The notes: generated by a model from the sequence alone, not told the origin. Positions 26,630 through 35,589 are shown, counted from the stretch's first letter. The stretch is 64,000 nt of DNA from CBDBON01 sp965208395 (GCA_965208395.1 CBDBON010000002.1:310001-374000); one strand, 5' to 3'. Numbers and translations are program-made.

Positions 26630-28666
26630 TTGACCATCCAAACCGGAGAGATGATCGTCGTCCGCGGCAAGGGCGGACTGGCCGTCGGACGCTGTCTGAC
26701 GCCGCCCGACCAGGGTCCCAATCCGCGGGTGAAGATCGGCGTCAGCCGGGGCAGGGACCGGACCCTTCCGCGGGACAGGATCGTGGAGACCACGGGCGTT
26801 GTCGTGTCCGGCGATACGGAGGCCGACTCCTTCGTCCGGCAGTGCGAGGCGCTGGCATCCCGGATCGACCTGTCCGATGTGTGGGAGGTTGCAGTAGGGG
26901 CGGCTGCCCCGATAGGCCTCGACGACATCGCCGAGCTCTACTGGAACGGGACGCCCTCCCCGTCTCAGCGGGTCGCCCTTCTGCTCCACCTGGAGAGGGA
27001 CCCGCTCCACTTCTCCCGCGAGGCGGAAGGCTTCTCGCCCAGGCCGCCGGAGCAGGTCGCGGAGATGTTGGAGCGGAGGCGGCGAAAGGCCGAGAACGCT
27101 CGTCAGACGGATGCGCTGATGGACGCACTCTCCCGCAGCCTTCTACCCGACGCGATCTCCCCTTACCAGAGGAGCCTCCTCGATCATCTGCGGGGCTACG
27201 CCGTCCACGGCGACAGCTACACGCGGGCGACGGCAGCCAGGGAGATGCTGGCCCGAACAGGGAGACGCGGCGGCGACCCTCAGAGGGCCGCGTTCGATCT
27301 CCTGACGGCGGTCGACCTGCTGGATCCGGACGAGCCCCTGGAACTCGAACGGGCGGGCATTGCGGAGCAGTTTCCCGCGGAGGTGATCGCGGAGGCTGCC
27401 TCCATAGACCTCGACGCCGCCCTGGCCCGGTCGTCCCGAGAAGACCTGACCTCCCTGACGGCGCTGACTATCGACGACGCCGGCACAGAGGACCGGGACG
27501 ATGCCCTCTCGGTGGAGCGGATCGGGGACGGGATGTGCAGGCTCGGCATCCACATCGCCGACGCCGCCGCGCTCGTGCCCTCCGGGGGGGCGATGGACGG
27601 GGAGGCGGACCGGCGCATCGCCTCCCTGTACACGCCCGACCGCAGGGTGCCGATGCTGCCGCCGGAGGTGTCCGGCGGCGCGGGAAGCCTCCTGGCCGGA
27701 GAGCGGAGGGGCGCGCTCAGCCTGATCGTTGAAGTGACGGACGAGGGCGAGGTGAAGGCATGGAGGATACTCCCTTCGGTGGTCAGGAGCAGGGCGGCGC
27801 TGACCTATGACGAGGCCGACGAGGCGATCAGGGACGGAAACGGCCCGTGGAGCGGCGCACTGACCGTCATGCACAGCATCGCCGATGAACTCAAACGAAA
27901 GAGGAAAGAAAAGAACGCCGTGACCGTCGACTCGCCAGAGATGCGGATCACCATCGCCGACTCGGGCGAGGTGGAGGTGAGCGTGGCCGCCAGGTCCACC
28001 CCGGCCCGTTCCACGGTGATGGAGCTGATGATACTGTGCAACTCCCTGATGGCGCGGTATTGCCGTGAGAACGGGCTTCCAGCCGCGTACAGGTCCCAGA
28101 CCCCGCCCGACCTGACCGGTCTCCCCGATCTCCCGGACGGTTCGTTCAAGAGGTTCCACCTGTTTCGCCGCCTGCAGCCGGCGTCCCTCTCCACCGTACC
28201 GGACTCGCACGGCGGGCTGGGAGTGGAGGAGTACATCCAGGCCACCTCGCCCCTGAGGCGATACCCCGACCTCGTCATGCAGAGGCAGATCAGCCGCCAC
28301 CTGCGTACGGGTGAGGCCCACTACTCCGCCGAAGAGGTCGCCTCCGTCTGCCACCGGGCCGACGTCCAGATCAGGGAGCTGTCGGGCATCGAAAACGAGC
28401 GGCGTCGCTACTGGTTTCTCAAGTATCTCAGGGAGCAGGTCGGCGCATCGGACGGAGAGGGGCCGCTCTTCCCGGCTATCGTCCTGGAGAACCGTCCGGG
28501 AAGGCCGGCTCTCATGGAGCTATCGGACTATCCCTTCCGTTTCCGGTCACGCCTGCCGCTGGACGTCCAGGATGGGGAGACTGTAGTGACGCGCCTTAAG
28601 GGCGTCGACCTGTGGAGGCGCGTCGCCCGGCTCATCCACGAGCCCCCGGACTCGGTCCGGGGATGA
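26630..28666 (+). CDS. RNase II/R family 3'-5' exoribonuclease
   Basis: This roughly 678-residue protein has the RNB catalytic domain. Four metal-coordinating aspartates lie in TIDDAGTEDRDDALS near residue 285, and the conserved catalytic arginine in ATSPLRRYPDLVMQRQI near residue 535. It is shorter than RNase R, with no clear cold-shock domain pair before the RNB domain, and resembles RNase II-like proteins of Chloroflexota and cyanobacteria. It should degrade single-stranded RNA processively. The start is uncertain: TTG at 26630 follows AGGAG closely, and ATG at 26651 is also possible. It is divergent from the peptidase gene. Confidence 0.88.
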   Translation: MTIQTGEMIVVRGKGGLAVGRCLTPPDQGPNPRVKIGVSRGRDRTLPRDRIVETTGVVVSGDTEADSFVRQCEALASRIDLSDVWEVAVGAAAPIGLDDIAELYWNGTPSPSQRVALLLHLERDPLHFSREAEGFSPRPPEQVAEMLERRRRKAENARQTDALMDALSRSLLPDAISPYQRSLLDHLRGYAVHGDSYTRATAAREMLARTGRRGGDPQRAAFDLLTAVDLLDPDEPLELERAGIAEQFPAEVIAEAASIDLDAALARSSREDLTSLTALTIDDAGTEDRDDALSVERIGDGMCRLGIHIADAAALVPSGGAMDGEADRRIASLYTPDRRVPMLPPEVSGGAGSLLAGERRGALSLIVEVTDEGEVKAWRILPSVVRSRAALTYDEADEAIRDGNGPWSGALTVMHSIADELKRKRKEKNAVTVDSPEMRITIADSGEVEVSVAARSTPARSTVMELMILCNSLMARYCRENGLPAAYRSQTPPDLTGLPDLPDGSFKRFHLFRRLQPASLSTVPDSHGGLGVEEYIQATSPLRRYPDLVMQRQISRHLRTGEAHYSAEEVASVCHRADVQIRELSGIENERRRYWFLKYLREQVGASDGEGPLFPAIVLENRPGRPALMELSDYPFRFRSRLPLDVQDGETVVTRLKGVDLWRRVARLIHEPPDSVRG

Positions 28667-28711
28667 GGGGGAGAGCGCCCTCACCTCGATGCTCCCCCAT
28701 AGAAGAGTAGC

Positions 28712-28921
28712 TTACGCCCGTGCCCCGGGTCTGAGGGTGGCGAGGAGCCTCTTCGACGCCGATGTTATATCCTCCACGGCGGCGTCGAAACTATCGGCGT
28801 TGGCGCTGGAGGGAGTCCTGTAGCCGCTGATCTTCCTCACGAACTGGAGCGCGGCTGCGTGTATCTCCTCGTCAACGGCGATCTGGTCCCGGACGCGAAG
28901 GCGCTTGATGCTCCTGCACAT
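28712..28921 (-). CDS. DUF2277 family protein
   Basis: This 69-residue protein matches the small DUF2277 family, of unknown function. It opens with MCRSIKRLRV and contains EEIHAAALQFVRKISGYRTP, then a helical tail (FDAAVEDITSASKRLLATL). I took the start at 28921 because the family begins with MCR and AAGGAGCAGGGAAA lies directly upstream. It is near the 3' end of the RNase gene on the opposite strand, and two palindromes lie behind it. Confidence 0.85.
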   Translation of the reverse strand: MCRSIKRLRVRDQIAVDEEIHAAALQFVRKISGYRTPSSANADSFDAAVEDITSASKRLLATLRPGARA

Positions 28922-28947
28922 TTCCCTGCTCCTTAGTAGCCTCCTTC

Positions 28948-29015
28948 CGTCTTTCCCGCGAAAGCGGGAATCCACTTCCGCCCTCGGATTCCGGTTCAGA
29001 GCCGGATTGACGGAA
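28948..29015. repeat. Two family B palindromes in tandem
   Basis: The first is TTTCCCGCGAAAGCGGGAAT followed by CCAC. The second is GGATTCCGGTTCAGAGCCGG followed by ATTGACGG. Both have the same plan as other family B copies: short stem, small loop and a GGATnCC/ATGACGG-like border. They lie between the DUF2277 start and the end of the acylase gene and may help to end transcription. Confidence 0.55.
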
Positions 29016-29026
29016 AGAAGATACCG

Positions 29027-31405
29027 TCACGTTCCCCTCAGCTTCAGCCTCGTCTTCGCGCTCCTCTCAACCCTCTCCCTGTCGATCGGGATGTAGTGGT
29101 GGCGGCCTTCGAGCCAGGTCGGCAGCTGATCGCAGTAGTTCGGGCTGCCGGGATTGCCCGACTGGCCGGCGGCGTCGATGGCCCACAGTCCGGGCTGCTC
29201 CTCTCCCAGGTCGGCGTTGATGCGGTAGTTGGCGCCCATCGCCGCGAGGTAGTTCGGATCGAAGCCGGTGTTGCAGACGGTCACGCCGTTGCCCCGCACC
29301 GGGTCGCCTCCGCGGTCGAGCGCGCGGAAGATGCCGCCGCGCTCCGACAGGTGGTGCCCCAGCCTGATCTTGTGGACAGCGCCCCATGTCCAGCCTGCCA
29401 TGTCGGCTCCCAGCCGCGCCTCCATGTCCTCGAGGGTCCGGCTCATCGCCCTGAGCGCCGCCCGCTCCCTTCCGCCGTCGGCGAACCAGTCGTGGGTGTC
29501 TCCATCGAGCAGGCTGAGCGCGAGCCCGCCGCACGCCGTGCCGAGCAGCCGTGCCGTCTCGCCCTCGAAGCGTTCGGCGGCCACCTCCATCTCCCACTGG
29601 TAGAAGAAGCTCTCGAATATCGCGGCTCCGACGCGGTCGGTCTCCATGCGGCAGTCCCAGGCCCGCAGGTGGGCCGCCGCCTCTCCGACACGCTCGTCGC
29701 CCGCCCCGTCAAGCGTCCGCAGCAGTCCGGGCAGGCCCTCTACGGCGCGCAGCGACAGCGAGTCGTTCTGCATCGCGGCCAGATACTCCCGGTCGATCCT
29801 GGGGCGCTCCTCAATCATCTGCCGGATTCGGAGAGCCCTGTGCCCGCTGCTCCATACCCCCGCAAGAGGATATGGAAAGTCCTCCGGCGCGGTGCGGTTG
29901 TTGGCCGACCTTATCCAGTCCTGCTCCGGGTCCTCCATGCGCGGGAGCGCGTCGAAGGGAACCGAGCCGCGCCACTGGTGCTCGGGATCCCATCCGGGGC
30001 GGTAGCCCCGGTCCCAGCTCTCCTTGATGGGAATCCTCCCGACACACTGGTAGCCGATGTGTCCGTCGACGTCGGCGAAGCCGAAGCTCCACGTAGGCAC
30101 GACCCAGTCGCGCAGCGCCTCCCTGAACCCCGCTGCGCTGGCCGCGGCGTTGGCCTGAAGCAGGCCGGTGATCTCATCGCAGGCCTCGTGGCCCATCCAT
30201 CGGAAGGAGACAGGCCCCGTTTCCCTCGCCTCCTCCGGTATGATCCCGTCCACGATCGGGCCGTTACGCGTCTTCCGCACCCGGAGATCGACGGCGTCCG
30301 CGCCTTTGACGGCTATCGACTCGACGGTCTCCTCCGCGGGCTCCCACTCCCCGTCGTACAGGAAATGCCCCGGCCTGTCCGGGTGCTCCCTCTCCTGGTA
30401 GAGGTCCCGCTGGGCGCAGATGTTGTTCGTCACCCCCCAGGCGACGCGGTCGTTCCGCCCGAAGGTGACGCCGGGCACGCCGACGTAGCCCGATCCGGTG
30501 AAGTTGAAGCCGGCCCCGGACAGGTGTACCTGGTACCAGCAAGAGACGCTGCCGAAGGCTATGTGCGGGTCGCTGGCGACCAGCGCCCCGCCCGACTCGG
30601 ACAGGCTCGCGCCGATCACCCAGTTGTTGCTTCCAAGGCCCTCGTCCGGGCTGCTGACCGTCTGGCCCACCGGGACGGCGCCTGTGCGCACCGCCTCGTA
30701 GTGGCCGGGCGGCACGATGCTCTCCTCATCCGCCTCGCCCAGCAGAAACGCCCGGTATAGCGGCCCCTCTCCCAGCCCCCGCTTCGCCACCTCCGGTATG
30801 ACGATGATCGGCAGGCGTCCCGTCAGATACCACCTCAGCTCCGCCCAGAGCGCGAGGGAATCGATGTGGGACCAGGGCTCAGGCTCGTAGTCGAGAAGGG
30901 CGAACTCGATCGGAAGCCGGTCCCGGGCCTCCTCCATCGCGCCGTTGATCCCGTCGGCGAACGCCTTAAGCCGCCGCAGCGTGAGGTCGGGGAGACGGTC
31001 GGCCTCGGCGGCCGCGATCCCGGGGACCCCCACGGTACGCGCTATCGTGTCCAGCTCGATCCCGCTCGGGCCGAGCACCTCCGAGAGGCGGCCCGTAGCC
31101 TTCCGCCGCAGGTAGTCGAGCTGCCAGAGGCGGTCCTGCCCGGTCGCGAAGCCGTAGCCGAAGAAAAGGTCGGCGTCGTTGTCGGCATAGATGTGGGGAG
31201 TGCCGAGCTCGTCACGGAGGATCTCGACCCCGCCGGCGACGCCGCGGAGCTTCCGCGAGCCATCCATCTCCGGCAGCCGCGATTCGAGCTGTCGTCTCCA
31301 CCAGGCGTCGAAATCGCCTCTCGCCAGCCCCGCCTCTCCGCAGACTGCGTCGATAGAGTCGCCGGCTCCCAGGCGTCGAAACATAGCTCTGTCGTCAATT
31401 GGCAT
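29027..31405 (-). CDS. Penicillin acylase family Ntn-hydrolase
   Basis: This 792-residue precursor belongs to the penicillin-amidase/acyl-homoserine-lactone acylase family, which matures by cutting out a spacer before a catalytic serine. The alpha-chain region has EILRDELGTPHIYADND and GYGFATGQDRLWQLD. The processing site and nucleophile is S259 in GLGSNNWVIGA. The tail contains the conserved region around GNGVTVCNTGF. No signal peptide is seen, so a cytoplasmic location is likely, unlike classic periplasmic acylases. I chose 31405 because GGAGGAGAGTAGG precedes it; extending further would run into tRNA-Pro. The natural amide substrate is unknown. Confidence 0.88.
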   Translation of the reverse strand: MPIDDRAMFRRLGAGDSIDAVCGEAGLARGDFDAWWRRQLESRLPEMDGSRKLRGVAGGVEILRDELGTPHIYADNDADLFFGYGFATGQDRLWQLDYLRRKATGRLSEVLGPSGIELDTIARTVGVPGIAAAEADRLPDLTLRRLKAFADGINGAMEEARDRLPIEFALLDYEPEPWSHIDSLALWAELRWYLTGRLPIIVIPEVAKRGLGEGPLYRAFLLGEADEESIVPPGHYEAVRTGAVPVGQTVSSPDEGLGSNNWVIGASLSESGGALVASDPHIAFGSVSCWYQVHLSGAGFNFTGSGYVGVPGVTFGRNDRVAWGVTNNICAQRDLYQEREHPDRPGHFLYDGEWEPAEETVESIAVKGADAVDLRVRKTRNGPIVDGIIPEEARETGPVSFRWMGHEACDEITGLLQANAAASAAGFREALRDWVVPTWSFGFADVDGHIGYQCVGRIPIKESWDRGYRPGWDPEHQWRGSVPFDALPRMEDPEQDWIRSANNRTAPEDFPYPLAGVWSSGHRALRIRQMIEERPRIDREYLAAMQNDSLSLRAVEGLPGLLRTLDGAGDERVGEAAAHLRAWDCRMETDRVGAAIFESFFYQWEMEVAAERFEGETARLLGTACGGLALSLLDGDTHDWFADGGRERAALRAMSRTLEDMEARLGADMAGWTWGAVHKIRLGHHLSERGGIFRALDRGGDPVRGNGVTVCNTGFDPNYLAAMGANYRINADLGEEQPGLWAIDAAGQSGNPGSPNYCDQLPTWLEGRHHYIPIDRERVERSAKTRLKLRGT

Positions 31406-31445
31406 CCTACTCTCCTCCAGCGCGGGCGGTCTCCGCCTGTTTCGG

Positions 31446-31520
31446 TGGTCGGGGCGGCCGGGATCGAACCGGCGACCTCCTGCTCCCAAAGCAGGCGCGC
31501 TACCGCTGCGCTACACCCCG
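31446..31520 (-). tRNA. tRNA-Pro (anticodon TGG)
   Basis: On the minus strand CGGGGTG pairs with CGCCCCG (one G-T pair). The anticodon arm is CCTGC-TTTGGGA-GCAGG, giving TGG, and the T arm is GCCGG-TTCGATC-CCGGC. The discriminator is A and CCA is encoded at 31448-31446. It lies just upstream of the acylase gene. Confidence 0.95.
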
Positions 31521-31564
31521 TCGTCCTGTCTTCTCCTGTCCTCAGGGAGGCCCCTTCCGCGGCC

Positions 31565-31622
31565 TTGCCTCCTCCCCCGTCCGTGGAGGGAGAGTGAGAT
31601 GGGGGAGCCCCCAGTGATAATA
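31565..31622. repeat. Dispersed palindrome, family A
   Basis: CCTCCTCCCCCGTCCGTGGA starts a GC-rich hairpin that continues into GAGAGTGAGATGGGGGAGCC. The border GAGATGGGGG matches the copy at 590-634. It lies in the divergent gap between tRNA-Pro and the YcaQ-like gene. A TATAAA at 31648-31653 downstream of it could be a -10 box for that gene but lacks a -35. Confidence 0.5.
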
Positions 31623-31694
31623 CGAGGTGGGCAAGGAGCCCGCAAGCTATAAACTCTTGAAGCGCGGGGTAGTGGACAGTAACATTCCCGCGCG

Positions 31695-32954
31695 ATGACC
31701 GGCATTATCGAGCTCACTCCCACCCAGGCCCGCCGGCTGGCCGTGATGAAACAGAGGCTCACGGAGCCGCGTCCCGACGCCACGCCCGAGGGCATCGCCG
31801 ACCTCGTTCAAGACCTGGGCTGCCTGCAGATCGACCCGATCCGGGCTGTGGAGCGCACGCAGTATCTGGCGCTCTGGAGCAGGCTGGGCCGGTACGATCC
31901 CGAACGTCTCCACACGGCCCTTTGGAAACACAGACGCCTGTTCGAGTACTGGGCGCACGCGGCCTCCATCGTCGCGACGGAGAACTTCCCGATACACGGC
32001 TCCCAGATGAGGGCGGCGTACGCCGGTGAAGGCAAGCGGGATGTTCGGGTACGCGAGTGGCTGAAGGAGCATGCGGAGCTGCGAGGGCAGGTGCTCGCGG
32101 CCCTCCGGGACAACCCGCCGATGACCTCCGACCAGCTTGCGGAGGTCACTCCGGTCGCGGGCCCCAGACGACCGGTCACCGGCTGGCGCACTGGCGGCGA
32201 CGTCGGCTGGATGCTGTATCACCTGTGGACCAGCGGCGAGGTGACGGTCGCCGCCCGCGAAGGGCTCAGGAGATACTGGACGCTGACTGAGCGATGGCTG
32301 CCGGACTGGACCGCCCGCGATCCGCTGCCCCTGGCCGAGGCCGTCCGGCGCGCGTCGCAGATATCGCTGAAGGCGCTCGGCGTGGGCACGCAGACCCACA
32401 TACGCAACCACTTCGTGCGCGGGCACTACGAAGGAGTCGGCCAGACGCTGAAGGACCTCCTGAGCGAGGGGTTGATCGTCTCGGCGCGAGTCGTGGGAGA
32501 GGGCGACCCCTGGCGCGGCGACTGGTACGTTCACCGGGACGACATCCCGCTGATCGAGTCTCTCGACTCCGAGTGGGCGCCACGCACGGTGCTGCTCTCC
32601 CCCTTCGACAACCTCATCTGCGACCGCGCCAGGACCCTCGCCATGTGGGGGTTCGACTTCACGATCGAGATATACGTGCCGAAGAGCCGGCGGAGGTACG
32701 GCTACTACGTGATGCCGATCCTGCACGGCGACAGGCTGGTCGGACGCATCGACCCGAAGATGGATCGGAAGACCGGAGTCCTCGTGGTGAACGCGGTCCA
32801 CGCCGAGGACGGCGCGAGAGCCGACGCCTCAATAGCCGAGCCGCTCGCCCGCACCGTGGACGACCTGGCGCGCTTCCTGGGCGCCTCTCGCGTCAGGTAC
32901 GGACGCCGCAAGCCTGCCGCCTGGCGCGCCGGCCTGCGGTCGCACCGGGTGTAG
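31695..32954 (+). CDS. YcaQ/AlkX-like DNA glycosylase (HTH_42 family)
   Basis: This 419-residue protein belongs to the winged-helix HTH_42 (DUF1006) family that includes YcaQ/AlkX and AlkZ, glycosylases that unhook interstrand DNA crosslinks or remove bulky alkylated bases. The catalytic loop appears as LQIDPI near residue 48, a Q-x-D form closer to YcaQ/AlkX than to the Q-x-Q of AlkZ. Further family features are LALWSRLGRYDPERLHTALW, the segment FEYWAHAASI and PFDNLICDRAR in the C-terminal part. Substrate specificity is inferred. It stands alone and converges on the amidase gene at 32982. Confidence 0.82.
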   Translation: MTGIIELTPTQARRLAVMKQRLTEPRPDATPEGIADLVQDLGCLQIDPIRAVERTQYLALWSRLGRYDPERLHTALWKHRRLFEYWAHAASIVATENFPIHGSQMRAAYAGEGKRDVRVREWLKEHAELRGQVLAALRDNPPMTSDQLAEVTPVAGPRRPVTGWRTGGDVGWMLYHLWTSGEVTVAAREGLRRYWTLTERWLPDWTARDPLPLAEAVRRASQISLKALGVGTQTHIRNHFVRGHYEGVGQTLKDLLSEGLIVSARVVGEGDPWRGDWYVHRDDIPLIESLDSEWAPRTVLLSPFDNLICDRARTLAMWGFDFTIEIYVPKSRRRYGYYVMPILHGDRLVGRIDPKMDRKTGVLVVNAVHAEDGARADASIAEPLARTVDDLARFLGASRVRYGRRKPAAWRAGLRSHRV

Positions 32955-32981
32955 CATCCGCCGGTCTGCTGATCTGCCGTC

Positions 32982-34397
32982 TTAGAGGTCGGGGCGCATG
33001 TGGCGCCAGTCTGTTGCGGCCTCGTAGGCGCGGCCCACACGGAAGAGGGTCGACTCGTCGAACGGCCTGCCGATGAGCTGAAGCCCTACGGGGAGGCCGG
33101 ACCGTGTGAAACCGCAGGGCACGGAGAGGGCGGGAACGCCGGCGAGGGAGGCGGGGCTGGTCAGGCGGCGGCGCGCCATGTCCGCCGACCCGCGGTAGCT
33201 TCCGCCGGGCGCGGCGGTGGCCGACTCGACGGGCTGGGCGGGCGCGTTGCTCGCCGGCGTCAGAAGCGCGTCGAATCGCTCCAGAAGCTCCCGCATCTCC
33301 CCCTTGACCACGTTCCTGGCCCGCTGCGCCTTGATGTAGTCGACGGCGGGCAGCATTGAGGCGGCTTCCAGCCGGGTGCGGCTGCCGGAGTCGTAGTCGG
33401 CTCTCCTGTTGCTGAGCCAGCGGGCGTGGAAGGCGGCCGCCTCCGTGTCGGCGATCGCCACGAAGGCCCCGCCGCTGTTGGAGGCCGACGGGAGCGGCGC
33501 ATCTTCTACCGAGGCTCCCATAGCCCGGAGCCGGGAGGCCGCGACGGAGACCGCGTCACGCACCTCGCCGTCCATCCCGTCGAAGTCGATCATCTCACTG
33601 GGGACGCCGATCCTGAGTCCACGGACGCCGGCTTCGATGGAGCCTCGATAGTCCGGCACGGGAGACCGGGCGGCCGACGGGTCGGCGGGATCCGGGCCGG
33701 CGATGGCCGACAGGAGGATGGCGCAGTCCTCGACGCTCCGCGCCATCGGCCCCACTGTGTCCATCGACCAGCACATCGGCACGACGCCCTGACGGGTGAC
33801 TCGGCCGTACGTCGGACGGAGGCCGGCGATGCCGCAGAAGAAGGCGGGGCCCCTGATAGAGCCGCCGGTGTCCGACCCCAGCGCGGCGGAGCAGAGGCCC
33901 GCGGCGACGGCCACGCCGGAGCCGCTGCTGGACGCTCCCGGCGTCAAGGCGGTGTTCCAGGGGTTGCGGGGCGTGCCGAACGGGTGGTCGATCGTTCCGC
34001 CCATCGCGAACTCGCTCAGGTTCGCCTTGCCCAGGAGGATGGCGCCGGAGTCGCGCAGGCGCCGGACGATGGTCGAGTCCTCACGGGGCACGAAGCCTGT
34101 CATCACTCGTGAGCCGGCGGTGGTGGGGACGCCGGCGACGTGAATGATGTCCTTGAGGGCGACGGGGACTCCGTGGAGCGGGCCCCTGTACCGTCCGGAG
34201 GCTATCTCGCGCCCGGCCTCCTCCGCCTGGCGGAGGGCAGAGTCGGACAGGACGGTGATGTAGGCCCGGAGCCGGCTGTCGAGATGGTCGATCCGGTCCA
34301 GGTATGCCCTCGCCAGCTCGACGGGGGAGACCGCCTTCGACCGGAGCATCTCCGCCTGCTCCGCGACCGTCGCGTAGTGGATTGGGGCCTGGTTCAT
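32982..34397 (-). CDS. Amidase (amidase-signature family)
   Basis: This 471-residue amidase-signature enzyme has the Ser-cisSer-Lys plan: lysine in ALKDIIHVAGVPTTAGS near residue 82, the SSSGSG segment near residue 155, and the nucleophile region GSDTGGSIRGPAFFCGIAGL near residue 175. It hydrolyses a carboxamide to acid and ammonia; the substrate is unknown. It is a GatA paralogue but is not linked to gatB or gatC, so a catabolic role is likelier than tRNA amidation. The TPP-binding gene lies upstream on the same strand, about 50 bases away. Confidence 0.88.
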   Translation of the reverse strand: MNQAPIHYATVAEQAEMLRSKAVSPVELARAYLDRIDHLDSRLRAYITVLSDSALRQAEEAGREIASGRYRGPLHGVPVALKDIIHVAGVPTTAGSRVMTGFVPREDSTIVRRLRDSGAILLGKANLSEFAMGGTIDHPFGTPRNPWNTALTPGASSSGSGVAVAAGLCSAALGSDTGGSIRGPAFFCGIAGLRPTYGRVTRQGVVPMCWSMDTVGPMARSVEDCAILLSAIAGPDPADPSAARSPVPDYRGSIEAGVRGLRIGVPSEMIDFDGMDGEVRDAVSVAASRLRAMGASVEDAPLPSASNSGGAFVAIADTEAAAFHARWLSNRRADYDSGSRTRLEAASMLPAVDYIKAQRARNVVKGEMRELLERFDALLTPASNAPAQPVESATAAPGGSYRGSADMARRRLTSPASLAGVPALSVPCGFTRSGLPVGLQLIGRPFDESTLFRVGRAYEAATDWRHMRPDL

Positions 34398-34403
34398 GCC
34401 GGC

Positions 34404-34442
34404 TCTTCCGTTCGTTGGTTCGACAGGCTCACCTCGAACGGA
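34404..34442. repeat. Dispersed palindrome, family C (TTCGACAGGCTCACC type)
   Basis: TTCCGTTCG and CGAACGGAA form an inverted repeat around GGTTCGACAGGCTCACCT. This kind of element is common between genes in many environmental bacteria. A related CTTCGGCAAGCTCAGGACAG core occurs at 38777 and 40764. It lies between the TPP-binding gene and the amidase. Confidence 0.55.
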
Positions 34443-34446
34443 AGGA

Positions 34447-35022
34447 TCAGCTCGCGAGAAGGGCTCTTGCCGCGGGGGCGGCCTCCCTCATGTGCCGGCT
34501 CTTGCGCGTGGGGGGCGCGTTTCGCCAGTCGGTGATCTCCGACTCGGTCTTCATCACGATCAGCACCGGCCCCTCCTCCTCGAGCACCTCTCCGATCCGG
34601 GTGGCCCACTCCTCCAGGTCGTCGAACTCGAAGGTGCCGGCGTAGCCGGCGCCCTGCCCCATCTCCGCGTAGCTCAGCCGGTCGGCATTGGGAGTGGGCT
34701 GGCCGCCGGTCATGGCGTAGACGCCGTTGTCGAGCACCACGTGGTACAGGTTCTTCGGCGACGCTCCGGCGACGGTCACGAGCCCGCCGAGGTTCATCAG
34801 CAGCCCGCCGTCGCCGTCCCACAGGACGACGCGCCGGTCGGGATGGGCCAGCGCGACCCCCAGCGCGACGGAGGAGCCCTTGCTCATAGCCGGTATCGGC
34901 AGATGGCGGTCGGGGTCGTCGAGGACATCCTCCCACGCCCAGATCGCCGTCTCCGTGGTGAGCACGACGTCCCCCCGGTCGTGGCGCTTCACCGCGCGCA
35001 TGGCGTCACGCATCGCGATCAT
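34447..35022 (-). CDS. TPP-binding subunit (sulfopyruvate/phosphonopyruvate decarboxylase beta-like)
   Basis: This 191-residue protein is just the C-terminal thiamine-diphosphate-binding domain of a TPP enzyme. The cofactor motif begins at GDGGLLMNLGGL and ends at LDNGVYAMTGGQ. Such half-enzymes pair with a separate pyrimidine-binding alpha subunit, as in sulfopyruvate decarboxylase ComD/ComE. No alpha-subunit gene is adjacent, so the partner is missing or encoded elsewhere. The substrate is therefore unknown. The ATG at 35022 has GAGGAGAGGAAAAA upstream. The amidase gene follows it. Confidence 0.8.
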   Translation of the reverse strand: MIAMRDAMRAVKRHDRGDVVLTTETAIWAWEDVLDDPDRHLPIPAMSKGSSVALGVALAHPDRRVVLWDGDGGLLMNLGGLVTVAGASPKNLYHVVLDNGVYAMTGGQPTPNADRLSYAEMGQGAGYAGTFEFDDLEEWATRIGEVLEEEGPVLIVMKTESEITDWRNAPPTRKSRHMREAAPAARALLAS

Positions 35023-35104
35023 TTTTTCCTCTCCTCAGGGAGCCGGTGTCGGGCCATTCTAACAGACCGCCGCGACGGTCTGTTGACGGGCGGAGAGCAC
35101 CTCT

Positions 35105-35419
35105 CTATTGGCCATCCACCAACGCGTGCGGACGTATGGTGTCGATCTGATCCGCTTCGGCGCGTCGGGCGTGATAGAGGTCCCAACGGAGTTGCAGACT
35201 CATCCAGAAGCCTGGAGTGTTGCCGAAGAACCTAGAGAGCCGCAACGCGGTGCTGGGCGTGACTCCCCGGTTACCACGGACGACTTCGTTGACACGCTGG
35301 TACGGCACCTGGATCGCGCTCGCCAGATCTCGCTGTGTCAACCCCAGGGGCAGAAGGAACTCTTTCAGCAGCATCTCACCCGGGTGCGTCGGTTCGCGAT
35401 CGGTCGGAATGCGGACCAT
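35105..35419 (-). CDS. higA: HigA-family antitoxin (XRE helix-turn-helix)
   Basis: This 104-residue protein is a HigA-type antitoxin and autorepressor. It has the family hallmark HPGEMLLKEFLLPLGLTQRD, a helix-turn-helix (QRDLASAIQVPYQRVNEVV, then RGNRGVTPSTALRLSRFF), and the tail FWMSLQLRWDLYHARR. I used 35419 because GAGAGGAG is upstream. The matching higB toxin normally sits just before higA. Here only its last codons remain (35433-35485), so the antitoxin is intact but solitary. It may be kept as a transcriptional regulator or as protection against a related toxin. Confidence 0.92.
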   Translation of the reverse strand: MVRIPTDREPTHPGEMLLKEFLLPLGLTQRDLASAIQVPYQRVNEVVRGNRGVTPSTALRLSRFFGNTPGFWMSLQLRWDLYHARRAEADQIDTIRPHALVDGQ

Positions 35420-35432
35420 GGCTGGTCTCCTC

Positions 35433-35485
35433 TCAATGGTAGTCGGTGATTTCAACTCCGGCAGGACCTGCGTCGGTCCATTCAT
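35433..35485 (-). pseudogene. higB: C-terminal remnant of HigB toxin
   Basis: Read on the minus strand from 35485, the codons give HEWTDAGPAGVEITDYH and then TGA at 35435-35433. This matches the C-terminus of RelE/HigB toxins, which commonly ends in WT-x-GP-x-x-VEI-x-DYH. An in-frame TAG lies immediately upstream at 35488-35486 and no further HigB sequence follows, so the catalytic part is gone. The stop codon overlaps the higA ribosome-binding site, the normal spacing for a higBA operon. Confidence 0.75.
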
Positions 35486-35589
35486 GCTATACCAACGCAA
35501 TGGCGCCTCGACACGACATCGCCGCTCTGTTGACCGGCGGAGGGCCGCGTCTTACAATCGCACCGCGCACTCTCCCAAATCCCCCGCCT

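Noticed and set aside
29096..30760. Long plus-strand frame opposite the penicillin acylase gene
   Set aside because: It has no recognisable domain and mirrors a well-supported gene; composition is typical of an antisense frame in GC-rich DNA.
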